Shown here: positions 7,279-7,740 of the stretch, piece after piece
How the letters are laid out: each line of letters begins with the position of its first letter
How positions within the stretch are numbered: position 1 is the first letter of the stretch
NCBI GenBank assembly: GCA_934725655.1
Contig: CAKVCJ010000080.1
Coordinates: forward strand, 1 to 7,740
DNA: 7,740 nucleotides
From: an uncultured Brachyspira sp.
Lineage (GTDB): Bacteria; Spirochaetota; Brachyspiria; Brachyspirales; Brachyspiraceae
Reading direction: 5' to 3'
The notes under the pieces: model-generated
Told to the model about the DNA's origin: nothing
Seen by the model: the letters and a program-made list of their open reading frames with translations, nothing else
Databases searched by the model: none
Translations under genes and position numbers: made by a program

Positions 7279-7343
7279 ATAATTAATATAATATGTATAA
7301 TATAAAAACATTATATGAAAAATATTCATATTATATTAATTAT
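7279..7343 (+). repeat. 17-bp perfect inverted repeat spanning the start of the last gene
   Basis: The left arm, 7279-7295, is the exact reverse complement of 7327-7343, with 31 bases between. After one mismatch inside the loop, three more base pairs are possible. The ATG at 7293-7295 is the innermost part of the left arm. In mRNA the hairpin would bury the start codon, while the nearest purine-rich ribosome site, AAAGG (7271-7275), sits just outside its base. Arms are almost all A/T, so some chance contribution is possible. Confidence 0.6.
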
Positions 7344-7740
7344 GCTTTATTAGTATTTATAAATGGTGTTGCAAGTGTATTAAATTATATCTCTTCAATT
7401 TATGTAAATAGAAGTTTATCAATATCAGATTTTGCTCATTATAACGGTATTATAAATATATATTCTATAATAGTTTTAACAGTATCAAGTTTCAGTTATT
7501 ATATAATGCATAATTATAAAGATGATGAAGATGCTAAAGTATATTGGGCTTATGGATATATTATTGCCTCTGTAATATCTATATTGTATATATTATCTAT
7601 ACCTCTTATTGATATACTTTTTAATATAAAAAGCTACACTTCTCTTTTTATAATATCTATTGGAATATTTGCTACTATTTTAACTATAGTGTCTCAATCA
7701 ATATTAAAAATTAATAATTATATAGCTTATGATTATATTG
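7293..7740 (+). CDS. Polysaccharide flippase-like membrane protein, 3' end cut off
   Basis: The reading frame is open from ATG 7293 to the window edge (149 complete codons) with no stop, so the C-terminal part is missing. It is strongly hydrophobic, with membrane segments at about 15-38, 53-72, 86-110 and 117-138. The N-terminal pattern fits the Wzx/PST branch of the MOP exporters, which flip lipid-linked sugars across the inner membrane: a first helix, then VNRSLSISDFAHYN (38-51) resembling the usual R-L-x-x-x-x-F/Y-x-x-Y-N segment, then a second helix and a charged loop (KDDEDAK, 76-82). The upstream in-frame TAA at 7284 and absence of nearby GTG/TTG codons make ATG 7293 the only sensible start, although the AAAGG site is 17 bases away, longer than usual. 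It probably shares a transcript with the GldG-like gene. The family call is moderate because only about a third of the protein is visible. Confidence 0.6.
   Translation, partial: MYNIKTLYEKYSYYINYALLVFINGVASVLNYISSIYVNRSLSISDFAHYNGIINIYSIIVLTVSSFSYYIMHNYKDDEDAKVYWAYGYIIASVISILYILSIPLIDILFNIKSYTSLFIISIGIFATILTIVSQSILKINNYIAYDYI

Overview
The window reads as ordinary chromosome from a very AT-rich bacterium. Base composition, codon use (A/T third positions, AGA for arginine) and the gene set (a P-type metal ATPase, a divergent galactokinase, RF2, a GldG-like protein and a flippase) fit a Brachyspira-type spirochaete best. That assignment is inference from style and content; a low-GC Firmicute or Fusobacterium is not excluded. 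TGA is read as a stop codon, because the prfB frameshift site depends on it.

Layout, all on the + strand. Bases 1-138 hold nothing I can name. Bases 139-398 form a complete regulatory leader: a sigma-70-like promoter, a yybP-ykoY (Mn2+) riboswitch aptamer, and a strong rho-independent terminator whose 5' arm is the same segment that closes the aptamer P1 stem. It controls a P2-type cation ATPase (399-3047) whose membrane motifs resemble one-site PMCA/bacterial Ca2+/Mn2+ pumps. The likely logic is: high Mn2+ folds the aptamer, the terminator cannot form, and the efflux pump is made.

After a 178-base AT-rich gap with a second promoter comes a probable two-gene transcript: a galactokinase-family GHMP kinase with altered sugar-site motifs (3226-4407) and, 23 bases on, prfB (4431-5535). 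prfB carries a textbook +1 programmed frameshift at 4491-4506, so the protein is encoded in two frames. The open frame beginning at the GTG at 4528 lacks the first 32 residues.

A 98-base gap with a weak hairpin leads to a GldG/IFT52-like ABC-transporter auxiliary membrane protein (5634-7262). Thirty bases later comes the start of a multi-spanning membrane protein resembling polysaccharide flippases (7293 onward, cut off by the window end). Its start codon lies in one arm of a 17-bp perfect inverted repeat.

The most notable points are the riboswitch/terminator switch, the frameshifted prfB, the unusual galactokinase active site, and the inverted repeat over the last gene's start. I found no transposon, CRISPR array, phage gene, tRNA or rRNA, and no clearly unprecedented system.
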